From: Pseudomonas oryzihabitans
GTDB lineage: Bacteria > Pseudomonadota > Gammaproteobacteria > Pseudomonadales > Pseudomonadaceae
NCBI RefSeq assembly: GCF_001518815.1
Contig: NZ_CP013987.1
Span: 3,122,501 to 3,186,500 of the forward strand
Direction of reading: 5' to 3'
Length of the DNA stretch: 64,000 nucleotides
Shown here: positions 53,026 to 62,938 of the stretch, in pieces
How positions within the stretch are numbered: the first letter of the stretch is position 1
Layout of the letters: each line of letters begins with the position of its first letter
The notes under the pieces: generated by a model
Told to the model about the DNA's origin: nothing
Database searches by the model: none
Seen by the model: the letters and a program-made list of their open reading frames with translations, nothing else
Program-made: the position numbers and the translations under genes

Positions 53026-53650
53026 CGCCGCCACCAATGTCGTTGCGCTTGACTCCCTGCTAGACAGTCGCCGCGTATGGCGCGGGCAGAGTCCTCACGT
53101 CGACGATGCCAGCACCCAGCCAACCGGGCACGCCTCGCTCGACGCCCAACTGCCCCTTGGTGGTTGGCCTGATGCAGCGCTCACCGAAATCCTGAGCGAG
53201 CGACCGGGCCTGGGTGAGCTGACCCTCGTGTGGCCAACACTGGCGCGCCTTACTACCGCCGGCGAACGCGTCGTGCTGATCGCCCCTCCCTACCTGCTCT
53301 ACCCGCATGCGTGGCTGCAGGCCGGCGTTGATCTTAGCCGGCTGAGCGTCATTCAGGTCCAGGGCAAGGACGTGCTGTGGGCGGCAGAGCAGTGCCTGCG
53401 CTCCGGTAGCTGCGGAGCAGTGCTCTGCTGGCCAAGCCGGGCGGACGATCGCGCGCTGCGCCGACTGCAGGTTGCTGCAGAGACGGGGCAGACCCTTGCC
53501 TTTGCGTTCCGCCACCAGCGGGAAGCCGTCAATGCCTCACCTGCAGCGCTTCGCCTGGTGCTCGAGGGTTCGCCTCAGCAGCTGCGGGTGCTCAAGTGCC
53601 GCGGCGGCAACCCACCGGCGACTGCGCTGGCGTATCAGGTCTGGCATTGA
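53018..53650 (+). CDS. imuA: Mutasome protein ImuA
   Basis: A 210-residue RecA-like, SulA/ImuA family protein required with ImuB and DnaE2 for damage-induced mutagenesis. Recognisable stretches are ASLDAQLPLGGWPDAALTEIL, the RecA-like core with the strand ERVVLIAPPYLLYP, and CGAVLCWPSRADDRALRRLQ. A C-terminal RLVLEGSPQQLRVLKCRGG tail follows, common to ImuA. The ATG overlaps the upstream coiled-coil gene's stop. imuB starts 12 bases after its stop. Confidence 0.9.
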   Translation: MDNAATNVVALDSLLDSRRVWRGQSPHVDDASTQPTGHASLDAQLPLGGWPDAALTEILSERPGLGELTLVWPTLARLTTAGERVVLIAPPYLLYPHAWLQAGVDLSRLSVIQVQGKDVLWAAEQCLRSGSCGAVLCWPSRADDRALRRLQVAAETGQTLAFAFRHQREAVNASPAALRLVLEGSPQQLRVLKCRGGNPPATALAYQVWH

Positions 53651-53662
53651 GGGACGACCGCC

Positions 53663-55078
53663 ATGAAATGGGCCTGCATTTTTTTCCCGCAGTTCGCGTT
53701 GGACGGTGTGCTGCGCAACTGTCCTGACCCAGACGAACCCCTGGTACTGCTCCACGGGCCTATCCAGCGCAGGATCATCAAGGCGGCGAACCCGGCGGCG
53801 TTGGCGCTGGGGGTCCGGCCGGATATGACCTACACCGCTGCCCAAGCAATCTGCCCGCGGTTTGCGACGGTGGAGTACGACGAGGCGGCGTTGCGGCGCC
53901 AGCACGAGCTGCTCGCAGCCTGGGCCTATGGCTTCAGCTCCCAGGTCAGCCTGCACTTTGCCGACGCCTTGGTGCTTGAGGTGCAGTCGAGCCTGCCGCT
54001 CTTCGGCCCATGGCCCAGGTTTGAATCGCGCCTGCGCCAGGAGCTCACGGCGCTCGGCTTCGGCCATCGGATCACCCTGGCACCCAACCCGGTCGCTGCC
54101 CGGGTGTTGGCCAACGCCGGCGACAGCCTGGCAGTTCGGGACGACGCAGGCCTAGCCAGCGCGATGCGGACGCTGCCGGTGGCGCTCTTGGGCTTCGAGC
54201 CAGAGATCGTGCAGACCCTGAGTCGCATGGGGCTACGTCAGCTCAGCCAGGTGCTGGCGCTGCCCCGGGCGCAGCTTGCCCGACGCTTCCCCCTGAGCCT
54301 GCTCAACCACCTCGATCAGATGCTCGGCAGCAAGGTCCTGCCCATGGAGTTTTTTCTGCCACCGACCACCTTCACGCTCCGCATCGAGCTCAACTTCGAT
54401 GTCGAGTCGACCCAGGCGCTGCTGTTCCCGCTGCGTCGCCTGACCTCGGATCTGGCCACATACCTCGCCGGCCGGGATATGGGGGCGCAACGCTTCACCC
54501 TGCGCCTAGAACATCGCGAGGCGCCGACAACCGAGATCGTTGTGGGTCTGCTGGCACCCGAGCGTGACCCGGCGCTGTTGTTCGAATTTGCCCGGGGCCG
54601 TCTGGAGCCCACCCAGGTGGTTGAGCCAGTGCTTGCCATCGGCCTGGTCGCCGACGAGCTACCCTCGTTCGTCCCTCAGCACCGCGGCCTCTTCGATGAG
54701 CGTCCGCAACAGACCATGAGCTGGGAGCAGCTGCGCGAGCGACTTCGGTCGCGCCTGGGCGACGACGCGGTCTATGCGATCGGCGCCCAGGGCGATCACC
54801 GGCCGGAGCGGTCCTGGCGGCGCGATACGCCTTCGCTTGCACTCCAAGCATTAGGACCGAATCGGCGGCCTGGCTGGCTGCTGCCGGCGCCGGAGCCTCT
54901 GGATGTCGATCAGCCACGCGTCCTAAGCGGGCCGGAGCGTATCGAGAGTGGCTGGTGGGACGGTGAGGATGCCCGTCGGGACTACTACGTGTTGGAGCTC
55001 GCCGACGGACGCACGGCCTGGGCCTTCCAATCGCCAGCCGAAGGGCCGGGCTGGTGGGTGCAGGGGTGGTTTGCGTGA
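53663..55078 (+). CDS. imuB: Y-family polymerase-like mutasome protein ImuB
   Basis: The 471-residue protein has the Y-family polymerase fold but is known in this family to lack polymerase activity and to act as a hub that binds the sliding clamp, ImuA and DnaE2. The start [18 protein letters not shown] has no acidic metal-binding residue where active polymerases have one. Conserved ATGs and segments are [35 protein letters not shown]-type sequence and [25 protein letters not shown]. Its stop overlaps the dnaE2 GTG by four bases. Confidence 0.92.
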   Translation: MKWACIFFPQFALDGVLRNCPDPDEPLVLLHGPIQRRIIKAANPAALALGVRPDMTYTAAQAICPRFATVEYDEAALRRQHELLAAWAYGFSSQVSLHFADALVLEVQSSLPLFGPWPRFESRLRQELTALGFGHRITLAPNPVAARVLANAGDSLAVRDDAGLASAMRTLPVALLGFEPEIVQTLSRMGLRQLSQVLALPRAQLARRFPLSLLNHLDQMLGSKVLPMEFFLPPTTFTLRIELNFDVESTQALLFPLRRLTSDLATYLAGRDMGAQRFTLRLEHREAPTTEIVVGLLAPERDPALLFEFARGRLEPTQVVEPVLAIGLVADELPSFVPQHRGLFDERPQQTMSWEQLRERLRSRLGDDAVYAIGAQGDHRPERSWRRDTPSLALQALGPNRRPGWLLPAPEPLDVDQPRVLSGPERIESGWWDGEDARRDYYVLELADGRTAWAFQSPAEGPGWWVQGWFA

Positions 55079-58000
55079 CACCCGGCTATGCGGAGCTGCA
55101 CTGCCTGTCGAACTTCAGCTTCCAGCGCGGTGCCTCCAGCGTCGATCAGCTGTTCGAACGGGCCAAAGCCATGGGCTATGAGGCGCTGGCCATCACAGAC
55201 GAGTGCACCCTCGCCGGCATCGTGCGCGCCTGGCAGGCGTCGGAGAAGCACGACGTCCGGCTGATCCTGGGCGCGGAGTTTCAAGTGGCTCAGGGCCCCA
55301 AGCTGGTGCTGCTGGTAGAAGACCTGCAGGGGTACCAGCAGCTGTGCCGGCTGATTACCCTCGCCCGCCGGCGTGCGGATAAGGGCAGCTACCGGCTGCT
55401 GCGCGAGGACCTCGGCCAGGTCGCCGGCCTCGTCGCGCTTTGGGTACCGGAGCGGGGAGCGGAGGCGGAGGCAACGCGCTGGCTCTTGGAGGTGTTTCCC
55501 GACCGGCTATGGATCGCTACGGGGCTGCACTTCGATCAGGACGACCAGGTGCGGCTGCAGCAGCTTCAAGGGCTGGGGGCGGCCTTGGGCCTACCGCTGG
55601 TAGCCGCTGGCGACGTGCACATGCACTGCCGCGGGCGCCGGGCCCTGCAGGACACCATCACCGCGATCCGCCATCACGTCCCGGTAGCTGAAGCCGGCCA
55701 GCTGCTCTTTCCGAACGGGGAGCGTCACCTGCGCACTCGTGAAGCCTTGGCGAGGTGCTATCCGCCCGAGCTACTGGCGGAGACCCTGCGCGTCGCCGAG
55801 CGCTGCACCTTCAGTCTGGCCGAGCTGCGCTATCAATACCCCAGCGAGGTGGTACCGGAGGGTCATACGGCCACCAGCTGGCTGCGTGTGCTCACTGAGG
55901 AGGGCTGTGCATGGCGCTGGCCCGAGGGCGTCTCGGATCGACTGCGCGTCCAGATTGAGAAAGAGCTGCAGCTGATCGCCGTCAAGGCATACGAGAGTTA
56001 CTTCCTGACGGTGCACGACATCGTACGCTTCGCACGGCAGAAGGGAATCCTCTGCCAGGGTCGGGGCTCGGCCGCCAACTCGGCGGTCTGCTTTGCACTG
56101 GGCATTACCGAACTAGATCCAACCCGGATCAATCTCCTGTTCGAGCGTTTCATCAGCCATGAACGCGATGAGCCGCCGGACATCGACGTGGACTTCGAGC
56201 ATGACCGGCGGGAAGAGGTCATCCAGTACATCTTCCGCCGTTACGGCCGGCAGCGCGCCGCGCTCACCGCAGTGGTATCCACCTATCACGCTGCCGGCGC
56301 CGTCCGAGACGTGGCCAAAGCCCTGGGTCTTCCCCCGGATCAGATCACAGCGCTTGCAGACTGCTGTGGCCGCTGGACCGACAATCTGCCGCCACCGGCG
56401 CGCCTGCGTGAGTCGGGGTTCGATCCTGATAGTCCCCTCATTCACCGGATCCTAGTGCTCACCGGTGAATTGATCGGATTCCCGCGCCACCTCTCCCAAC
56501 ACCCGGGCGGTTTCGTCATCGCCGACCAGACGCTGGATACCCTGGTGCCGGTCGAGAACGCGGCCATGGAGGGTAGGACGGTCATCCAATGGGACAAGGA
56601 CGATCTCGATGCGATGGGCCTGCTCAAGGTCGACATCCTCGCCCTGGGCATGCTCAGCGCGCTGCGCCGGTGCTTCGACCTGGTCAAAGCTTACCGGGGC
56701 AAGGAACTGACCCTGGTGACCGTGCCTCAAGAGGACAAGCCGACCTACGCGATGATCAGCCGGGCGGACACGCTTGGCGTGTTCCAGATCGAGTCGCGTG
56801 CGCAGATGGCCATGCTGCCGCGGCTGAAGCCGCAGACCTTTTACGACCTGGTGATCGAGGTGGCTATCGTCCGGCCGGGCCCCATCCAGGGAGGGATGGT
56901 TCACCCGTACCTGCGCCGGCGGACGGGCCAGGAAGAGATCAGCTACCCGCCGGAGCTGGAGCGCGTCTTCGGCCGGACCCTGGGTGTGCCCCTGTTCCAG
57001 GAACAAGTGATGGAGCTTGCCATCCTTGCCGCCGACTACACCCCGGGGGAAGCCGATCAGCTGCGGCGCAGCATGGCGGCGTGGAAGCGTCATGGCGGAC
57101 TGGAGCCACACCGGGAGCGGCTCACCTCACGCATGCGCGCTAACGGCTACACCGCCGAGTACGCCGCGGACATCTTCCGGCAAATCGAGGGGTTCGGCAG
57201 CTACGGTTTTCCCGAATCCCATGCGGCCAGCTTCGCCCTGCTGACCTACGCGAGCTGCTGGCTCAAATGCCACGAACCGGCAGCTTTTGCTGCGGCGCTG
57301 ATTAACTCCTACCCCATGGGTTTCTACAGCCCAGACCAGATCCTGCAGGACGCCCGGCGCCACCGGTTGCAAACCCTGCCGGTGGACGTGACCTGCAGCG
57401 ACTGGGATTGCAGCCTCGAGGCTGTCGCGGATAGCCGGCAACCCGCCATCAGGATGGGGCTGCGCATGGTGCGAGGCCTGGCCGAGAAACACGGCCGCGC
57501 GGTCGAACAGGCTCGCAGGCAGCAACCGTTTCGAGATATCACAGATCTGTGCCTACGTGCCGGTCTTGATGCCAAAGCACGCGAGCACCTCGCCGATGCA
57601 GGAGCGCTTAAGGGGTTGGCTGGTCATCGCTTCCAAGCACGATGGGCAATGGCCGCAATCGAGCCACAGCTTCCGCTTTTCGCTGAGGGCGCAGTCGTTG
57701 TAGAGGAGATCCAGGAACTGGTCGCTCCCACCACGGGTGAAGACCTCCATTCCGACTATGCCTCGTTGGGTACTACCCTAGGCCCCCATCCTCTTACCCT
57801 GCTCCGCCCCGAATTCATGGCTCAGCGTCTTATGAGCTCTCGTGACCTCAAGGAGCGACGCCACGGTCAGCCAGCGCGGATCGCCGGACTGGTTGTCGGT
57901 CGGCAACGCCCAGGCACTGCCAGCGGTGTGACCTTCGTAACGCTGGAAGATGAATTCGGGATGGTGAATGTGGTGGTCTGGCGCACCCTGGCGGAGCGTC

Positions 58001-58149
58001 AGCGACGGGAGCTGGTCGCGTCTCAGCTGATGCGTGTGGATGGCACCATTGAGACGCGAGATGGGGTGCTGCATGTGGTGGCGGGTAGGCTGCAGGACAT
58101 TAGTGAGCTATTACAGGGGCTGGATACACGCAGCCGCGATTTCCACTAG
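55075..58149 (+). CDS. dnaE2: Error-prone DNA polymerase III alpha DnaE2
   Basis: A 1024-residue C-family polymerase that copies past lesions in the SOS response. The N-terminal PHP domain begins [27 protein letters not shown]. The palm carries [20 protein letters not shown] with the catalytic aspartates. [18 protein letters not shown] and [22 protein letters not shown] follow, the latter being the DnaE2 region. An OB-fold end ([30 protein letters not shown]) completes it. The GTG at 55075 overlaps the imuB stop; a longer frame to 55054 would extend into imuB. Confidence 0.95.
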   Translation: MTPGYAELHCLSNFSFQRGASSVDQLFERAKAMGYEALAITDECTLAGIVRAWQASEKHDVRLILGAEFQVAQGPKLVLLVEDLQGYQQLCRLITLARRRADKGSYRLLREDLGQVAGLVALWVPERGAEAEATRWLLEVFPDRLWIATGLHFDQDDQVRLQQLQGLGAALGLPLVAAGDVHMHCRGRRALQDTITAIRHHVPVAEAGQLLFPNGERHLRTREALARCYPPELLAETLRVAERCTFSLAELRYQYPSEVVPEGHTATSWLRVLTEEGCAWRWPEGVSDRLRVQIEKELQLIAVKAYESYFLTVHDIVRFARQKGILCQGRGSAANSAVCFALGITELDPTRINLLFERFISHERDEPPDIDVDFEHDRREEVIQYIFRRYGRQRAALTAVVSTYHAAGAVRDVAKALGLPPDQITALADCCGRWTDNLPPPARLRESGFDPDSPLIHRILVLTGELIGFPRHLSQHPGGFVIADQTLDTLVPVENAAMEGRTVIQWDKDDLDAMGLLKVDILALGMLSALRRCFDLVKAYRGKELTLVTVPQEDKPTYAMISRADTLGVFQIESRAQMAMLPRLKPQTFYDLVIEVAIVRPGPIQGGMVHPYLRRRTGQEEISYPPELERVFGRTLGVPLFQEQVMELAILAADYTPGEADQLRRSMAAWKRHGGLEPHRERLTSRMRANGYTAEYAADIFRQIEGFGSYGFPESHAASFALLTYASCWLKCHEPAAFAAALINSYPMGFYSPDQILQDARRHRLQTLPVDVTCSDWDCSLEAVADSRQPAIRMGLRMVRGLAEKHGRAVEQARRQQPFRDITDLCLRAGLDAKAREHLADAGALKGLAGHRFQARWAMAAIEPQLPLFAEGAVVVEEIQELVAPTTGEDLHSDYASLGTTLGPHPLTLLRPEFMAQRLMSSRDLKERRHGQPARIAGLVVGRQRPGTASGVTFVTLEDEFGMVNVVVWRTLAERQRRELVASQLMRVDGTIETRDGVLHVVAGRLQDISELLQGLDTRSRDFH

Positions 58150-58191
58150 GGACTTTACCCTTGTTATAACCAGGCCAAGTGACCGTGCTGG

Positions 58192-58962
58192 CTATTTCTT
58201 ACGTGCCAGCCTATCAGCAGCTTGGTCTAAACATCCGCTTTCCCCACCCAATGCTCTCGTGGCCTTTGCAGATGCCCGGAGCAACAATTCGCTTGCATGA
58301 ACCACTTGCTTATCTGCGAGGCGATCAACAGGCCCCGACAGGGTCAGAGCACCTTGCAAAAGTTGGCCGGGCCCAAAGACAGGGACGGATACCGCGGCGA
58401 TTTCCGGGTCTCGCTCGCCCGAGGAGGATGCCCAATAGCACTCAGCAACGTCAGGCAGGTCACTAGCGGCCTTGTGCCCAAACACTCTAAGCACCTTTCC
58501 GGATGCACCTACGGCTAACGGAAAGCGATCGCCCTCGTGTACCGATACCTTGATGGCGCGCTTGGGCTCAACGCGAAAAAGCACGACTCTGCTCTCTCCT
58601 TCCTCGACGTAGAAGGAGGAGGTTTCTCCTGTTTCGTCCGAGAGATCCTGCAACAGAGGATAGAGGATGTCGCGTAGACGAAAGGACGTCTGGTAAAGGT
58701 TGGCCAACCGTGACGGCTCATGACCGATGGTGAACTGTCCATCTGCCAATCGCCGGATAAATCCTGCTTTTTCGATGGAGCTAACCAGGCGCAGGATCGT
58801 GCTCTTGTACAGCCCCGTGCGCCGGGCAAGCTCCGCCAGCGTTAGGACAGGATGATCGGCGTCGAACGCGCCCAGTATCGCGAAAGCGCGGTCGACGGCA
58901 GCGACGCCTTCGGAACTGCCACGGGCAGAGGAATCGGTTTGTTCGAGATCGGCAGGGGTCAT
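58192..58962 (-). CDS. IclR-family transcriptional regulator
   Basis: A 256-residue regulator with an N-terminal winged helix (VDRAFAILGAFDADHPVLTLAELARRTGLYKSTILRLVSSIEKAGFIRR) and a C-terminal IclR effector domain (RDILYPLLQDLSDETGETSSFYVEEGESRVVLFRVEP ... FPLAVGASGKVLRVF). ATG 58962 is preferred over the upstream TTG 59001. An 11+11-bp inverted repeat upstream could be its own operator. It faces the catabolic genes that follow and likely senses their substrate. Confidence 0.93.
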   Translation of the reverse strand: MTPADLEQTDSSARGSSEGVAAVDRAFAILGAFDADHPVLTLAELARRTGLYKSTILRLVSSIEKAGFIRRLADGQFTIGHEPSRLANLYQTSFRLRDILYPLLQDLSDETGETSSFYVEEGESRVVLFRVEPKRAIKVSVHEGDRFPLAVGASGKVLRVFGHKAASDLPDVAECYWASSSGERDPEIAAVSVPVFGPGQLLQGALTLSGPVDRLADKQVVHASELLLRASAKATRALGGESGCLDQAADRLARKK

Positions 58963-58994
58963 AGGCTCTATCGGGAGCAATCGTTCAAGGGCGC

Positions 58995-59039
58995 GGAGCA
59001 ATGCTCCAGATTCGCTCCAGTGTAGCCGCTGGAGCGAAT
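58995..59039. promoter_or_regulatory. Inverted repeats upstream of iclR
   Basis: ATTCGCTCCAG (59010-59020) and its exact reverse complement CTGGAGCGAAT (59029-59039) are spaced by 8 bases. A second palindrome GGAGCAATGCTCC (58995-59007) adjoins. They lie between iclR and the MFS stop, so IclR autoregulation or a terminator is possible. Confidence 0.55.
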
Positions 59040-59064
59040 CGGCAGCCAGAACGACGTTCTACCC

Positions 59065-60384
59065 TCAATCTTCGCGAAGGAATAATTTCAGTGACCCCGC
59101 CAACAGGGCCGCAGCGAAAAGAATGCAGCCCATGACCATCAAGCCTGCGGTAAAGGATTGAGTTTGCTCCTTCAGGTAGCCCATAAGGTAGGGGCCAACA
59201 AATCCACCAAATGCACCGATCGAGTTAATGAGTGCGATACCGCCCGCAGCTGCCTGACCAGTTAGGAATTTGGCAGGCAAGGTATAGAAGATCGTCTTGG
59301 CTGAGATGGTGCCGACCATCGCCAGGGTGATGCCGATAAGCGCCGGTACCAAGGCATTCATGTTCAGCGCGAAGATCAGCGCCAGGCCGCCGAGTACGAG
59401 TGCTACGACAAGGTTGAAAATCCCCTTGCCGGTACGATCAACGTGTTTGGCCCAAATCAACAGCCCCAAGGTAGAGAAAAAATAGGGGATGGCTGCGATC
59501 CAACCAATCATTCCGAACTCGACCCCCTGGCTCTTGAGCATCTGTGGCAACCAGATACCAATACCGTAAGTGCCAAGGGTGAAGCTGAAGGTGATCAGAC
59601 TGAGAATCCAGACCCGAGGATCTTTCAGCGCATCGCGAAAACCGTGGTTCTTCTCAGACTTGGTTCCTTCGCTAGCAACCATTTCCTTCAAGGCTTCCCG
59701 CTCTTCAATCGACAGCCATTTTGCTTCGTCTGGGCGATTGGCTAGTAGACGCAGGGTGATGAAGCCGAGCACGCAGGCTGGCAGCCCTTCAATGATGAAC
59801 ATCCATTGCCATCCTTCCAGGCCCCAAACACCGTGCATCTGCAGCAGCCAGATGGAAAGCGGCCCGCCTACCAAGAAGGAAACAGGCGTGGCTACCGTGA
59901 ACCAGGCGAGCACCCGCGTGCGATAGCGGGCAGGAAACCACAGGGTGAGGAAGAAGATCACGCCGGGGAAGAAGCCAGCTTCGGCCACGCCCAATAGGAA
60001 GCGCACCACATAAAAGCTATAGGGGCCGACCACAAAAGCCGTAGCCGCGGCGGCCACCCCCCAGGTGATCATGATGCGCGCCATCCAGAGTCGGGCGCCG
60101 AAACGATACATCGCAAGGTTGCTGGGTACTTCACAGAGGCAGTAGCCGACGAACATGATGCCTGCCCCGAGTCCGAACTGGGCAGCCGTAAGGCCCAATG
60201 AACCCGTCATTTGCAAGGCGGCATAACCCACGCTGGTGCGATCTAGGTAGTTGAAGAAGTAAGCAAGCGCCAGCAGTGGAATCAGACGCCACGCAGCCTT
60301 GCGCATGGCACGACTCTGTAACTCTGTAGAAGCCTCTACCTGAACTTTAGAAGTCAGGTGGGCCGGTGCGGTGGTATTCACCAT
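59065..60384 (-). CDS. MFS carboxylate transporter (ACS family)
   Basis: A 439-residue transporter with about 12 membrane spans, likely proton-coupled import of an organic acid. It has a basic amphipathic N-terminus before LIPLLALAYFFNYLDRTSVGYAALQMTGSLGLTAAQFG, which with GAGIMFVGYCLCEVPSNLAMYRFGARLWMARI is the anion:cation symporter (GudP/ExuT-like) signature. Beyond this the substrate cannot be read. It lies with the CoA-transferase and lyase genes on the same strand. Confidence 0.9.
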   Translation of the reverse strand: MVNTTAPAHLTSKVQVEASTELQSRAMRKAAWRLIPLLALAYFFNYLDRTSVGYAALQMTGSLGLTAAQFGLGAGIMFVGYCLCEVPSNLAMYRFGARLWMARIMITWGVAAAATAFVVGPYSFYVVRFLLGVAEAGFFPGVIFFLTLWFPARYRTRVLAWFTVATPVSFLVGGPLSIWLLQMHGVWGLEGWQWMFIIEGLPACVLGFITLRLLANRPDEAKWLSIEEREALKEMVASEGTKSEKNHGFRDALKDPRVWILSLITFSFTLGTYGIGIWLPQMLKSQGVEFGMIGWIAAIPYFFSTLGLLIWAKHVDRTGKGIFNLVVALVLGGLALIFALNMNALVPALIGITLAMVGTISAKTIFYTLPAKFLTGQAAAGGIALINSIGAFGGFVGPYLMGYLKEQTQSFTAGLMVMGCILFAAALLAGSLKLFLRED

Positions 60385-60469
60385 GACGATACCTCGTTGT
60401 TGTTCTTATAGGGTCTGTGGCTCATGAAGGGAGAGCGACGACAGACCGCGTTGCTGCCCCAGAGCTCAC

Positions 60470-61672
60470 TCAGTCACCCCGGATAGTGCCGCCCCGCTCC
60501 AATCTTTCGATGTCTGCGGCGGTATACCCCAACTGCTCTAAAAGGCTTCTCGAATGGCTACCTAGCTCAGGAACGTCCAATCGGGTCCCGAAGCGTTCCC
60601 CATTCATTTCAATGGGCAGCATCGGCACTTTCACGGCCTCCCCACTAGGTAGCGAAACGTCAGCCATGCCTCCCGAGGCCAAGAGATGAGGATCGTCGAC
60701 CAGATCCTGCGGTCGTTGAATGGGAGAGAACGGCAGACCAGCCTTTTCGCAAAGGGTCATGACGGTCTGCTTGTCGAGGCCATTGAGTCGCTCACGGATC
60801 CTGGGCAACAAAACATCACGCGCTTGAACACGCTGATTGTTGCGAGCCAATTCGGGATCCTGAGCCCACTCTGGGAAGTCGAAAGCCTCGCAGAAGGCCT
60901 GCCACTGGGTGTCACTCACAACACCCATGAATACTTGGGCATCCTCTTCACTGGTTTCGAACACGTCGTAAACTGCCCACGCGGAGATACGACTGGGCAT
61001 TGGTGCTGCCGCTTTGCCGGTAACGGCCTTCTGCATCATGTGCTGGGCAACGAGGAACGCTGAGTTCTCAAACAGGCCCGTCTGAACAAACTGACCACGG
61101 CCGGTAGTACCGCGCTGTAGTAACGCTGCCAAAATGGAAATGGCGCTAAACATACCGCCCATGACGTCGTTGACCGAAGCGCCCGCACGCAATGGGCGAC
61201 CTACCGGCCCCGTCATGTAGGCCAGGCCCGTCATCATCTGCACCACCTCGTCGAGCGCGGTACGGTTCTGGTAAGGGCCAGGGAGGAAGCCTTTCATCGA
61301 GCTGTAGATAATGTCCGGCTTGATCGCCTTTACCTGCTCGTAGCCAAGGCCCAGCTTTTCCATGGCGCCTGCCCGGAAGTTCTCCGTCACGACGTCAGCA
61401 GTAGCAATGAGCTTCTTCACCGCCTCCAGGCCTTCTGGAGACTTCATATCAACCGCAAAGCTCTTTTTGTTGCGGTTGTAGGTCATCCAGTAGCCGGCGC
61501 CAGACCCCATCAGCCGACGGGTGTTATCGCCCTCAGGTACGGGTTCGACCTTGATGACTTCTGCGCCCAAGTCCGCCAGAACCAAACCGCAGGTGGGGCC
61601 CATCACCATGTGAACAAACTCGATGACCCGAATGCCGGCGAGCGGCAGCGCTTTTTCCTCAAAATTGTTCAT
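60470..61672 (-). CDS. CaiB/BaiF-type (class III) CoA-transferase
   Basis: A 400-residue formyl-CoA transferase/CaiB-like protein that would move CoA onto a carboxylic acid. It begins GIRVIEFVHMVMGPTCGLVLADLGAEVIKVEP. The catalytic-type aspartate sits in AGASVNDVMGG, and DLVDDPHLLASGGMADV is near the end. Its ATG overlaps the stop of the HMG-CoA-lyase-like gene by four bases, so both act in one pathway. By context it should activate a substrate acid with CoA for cleavage by the lyase. Confidence 0.93.
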   Translation of the reverse strand: MNNFEEKALPLAGIRVIEFVHMVMGPTCGLVLADLGAEVIKVEPVPEGDNTRRLMGSGAGYWMTYNRNKKSFAVDMKSPEGLEAVKKLIATADVVTENFRAGAMEKLGLGYEQVKAIKPDIIYSSMKGFLPGPYQNRTALDEVVQMMTGLAYMTGPVGRPLRAGASVNDVMGGMFSAISILAALLQRGTTGRGQFVQTGLFENSAFLVAQHMMQKAVTGKAAAPMPSRISAWAVYDVFETSEEDAQVFMGVVSDTQWQAFCEAFDFPEWAQDPELARNNQRVQARDVLLPRIRERLNGLDKQTVMTLCEKAGLPFSPIQRPQDLVDDPHLLASGGMADVSLPSGEAVKVPMLPIEMNGERFGTRLDVPELGSHSRSLLEQLGYTAADIERLERGGTIRGD

Positions 61673-62610
61673 ACAGCCTCCTGCGCATAGGTGAAATTCT
61701 TACCCACACCTGCGTCAGGGATGAAACCGTAAAGCGCCTCGCCAGGCAGTCCTTTAACCAACCATTCGCGCGCCGCTACCAGACGATCGATGTCGATGCC
61801 TGTGCGCAGCCCCATGGCTTCCAGGAGATACACCAGATCCTCGGTCACGATGTTGCCCGATGCGCCGGGAGCGTAAGGGCAACCACCCAGACCGCCTTGA
61901 GACCCGTCGAAGACAGTCACTCCGGCTTCCAGCGCCGCCACGACGTTCGCCAGTCCCTGACCTCGGGTGTTGTGGAAATGAGCGCTGCCGGCGCGTTGGC
62001 CGACTTCAATCCGAAGCTGATTGAACAACCGACGAACCTGGACGGGGGTGGCATACCCGACGGTGTCCGACAGGCCGATCTCGTCGACTCCGAGTTCGGC
62101 CATACGCGTGGCCATGCGCAGGCATTCGTCATCCGTGACCACGCCTTGGATCGTGCAACCGAAGGCCGTGGATAGACCGGCCTCGATCTGAATGTCGGGG
62201 TAATGCTCATCACGCAATGCAACAACGTCGCGAACCTCATCGAAGACCTGAGCGTGGGTCTTCCGAATATTGGCCAGGGAATGCGGCTCGCTCACGGAAA
62301 TGGGGAGCGTGACTTTGTGTACGCCGGCAGAGAAGGCTGCTTGAGCGCCTTTGAGATTCGGAACGAGAGCCGTGACATAAAGGCCCGGCAGAGTCAGGGC
62401 ATGGGCAACCACGTCAGCACAGTCCGCCATTTGCGGCAGCAGTTTCGGAGAAACGAAGGAACCTACTTCGATCTCTCTGATACCCGAAGCCGCAAGTGCG
62501 CTGATCCACTCACACTTGAGGTGGGTCGGCATCGTCGCCTTTACACTCTGCAAGCCGTCCCGAGGGCCGACTTCGCTCACGAGAATGTCATTTGGGTACA
62601 GATCGCTCAC
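61669..62610 (-). CDS. HMG-CoA-lyase-like enzyme
   Basis: A 313-residue aldolase of the HMG-CoA lyase family, which cleaves 3-hydroxy-acyl-CoA compounds of the HMG-CoA type. It has EVGPRDGLQS near the N-terminus and SAHFHNTRGQG (metal-binding His). GLGGCPYAPGASGNIVTEDLVYLL contains the catalytic cysteine loop. Paired with a CoA-transferase and an IclR regulator, it may cleave a hydroxy-diacid-CoA other than HMG-CoA. The leading gene of the minus-strand pair, it is divergent from the lactonase gene. Confidence 0.9.
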   Translation of the reverse strand: MSDLYPNDILVSEVGPRDGLQSVKATMPTHLKCEWISALAASGIREIEVGSFVSPKLLPQMADCADVVAHALTLPGLYVTALVPNLKGAQAAFSAGVHKVTLPISVSEPHSLANIRKTHAQVFDEVRDVVALRDEHYPDIQIEAGLSTAFGCTIQGVVTDDECLRMATRMAELGVDEIGLSDTVGYATPVQVRRLFNQLRIEVGQRAGSAHFHNTRGQGLANVVAALEAGVTVFDGSQGGLGGCPYAPGASGNIVTEDLVYLLEAMGLRTGIDIDRLVAAREWLVKGLPGEALYGFIPDAGVGKNFTYAQEAV

Positions 62611-62680
62611 GGTGATTCTCCCTTGCGGTTGGGGAGCCCGAAGAACAGGACAGCAATCGAAACGACTCGAATTTTTATGC

Positions 62681-62860
62681 TTGTTCTGTCAGGCAGAATA
62701 TCGTTCTGTTTAAAGTATCTTCACTTTTGATCTGCCCTGTCAACGGCACGAAAGGTCGTTCAGCGGTAGATGCCGGGCCTATCCGGCGGGGGTTGACAGC
62801 AGAGACGAATAGCGCATCATTGTTCTGTCCAAAGAAATACCGTTCTATTAGACAGAACAA
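62681..62860. promoter_or_regulatory. Operator-like TTCTGTC repeats in the divergent region
   Basis: TTGTTCTGTC occurs at 62681-62690 and again at 62820-62829, and its exact inverse GACAGAACAA at 62851-62860. Further half sites are GTTCTGT (62703-62709) and GTTCTAT (62842-62848). Such paired half sites between divergent catabolic genes are typical IclR-family binding regions. They are placed to control both the lyase/CoA-transferase unit and the lactonase gene. Confidence 0.65.
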
Positions 62861-62938
62861 TTAATTTGACTAGATCCAGTGATTGATCCGCTCGGGCGCT
62901 ACGAGTTGGAGACAAGCACGCTGGTCAGGAGAACTGTT

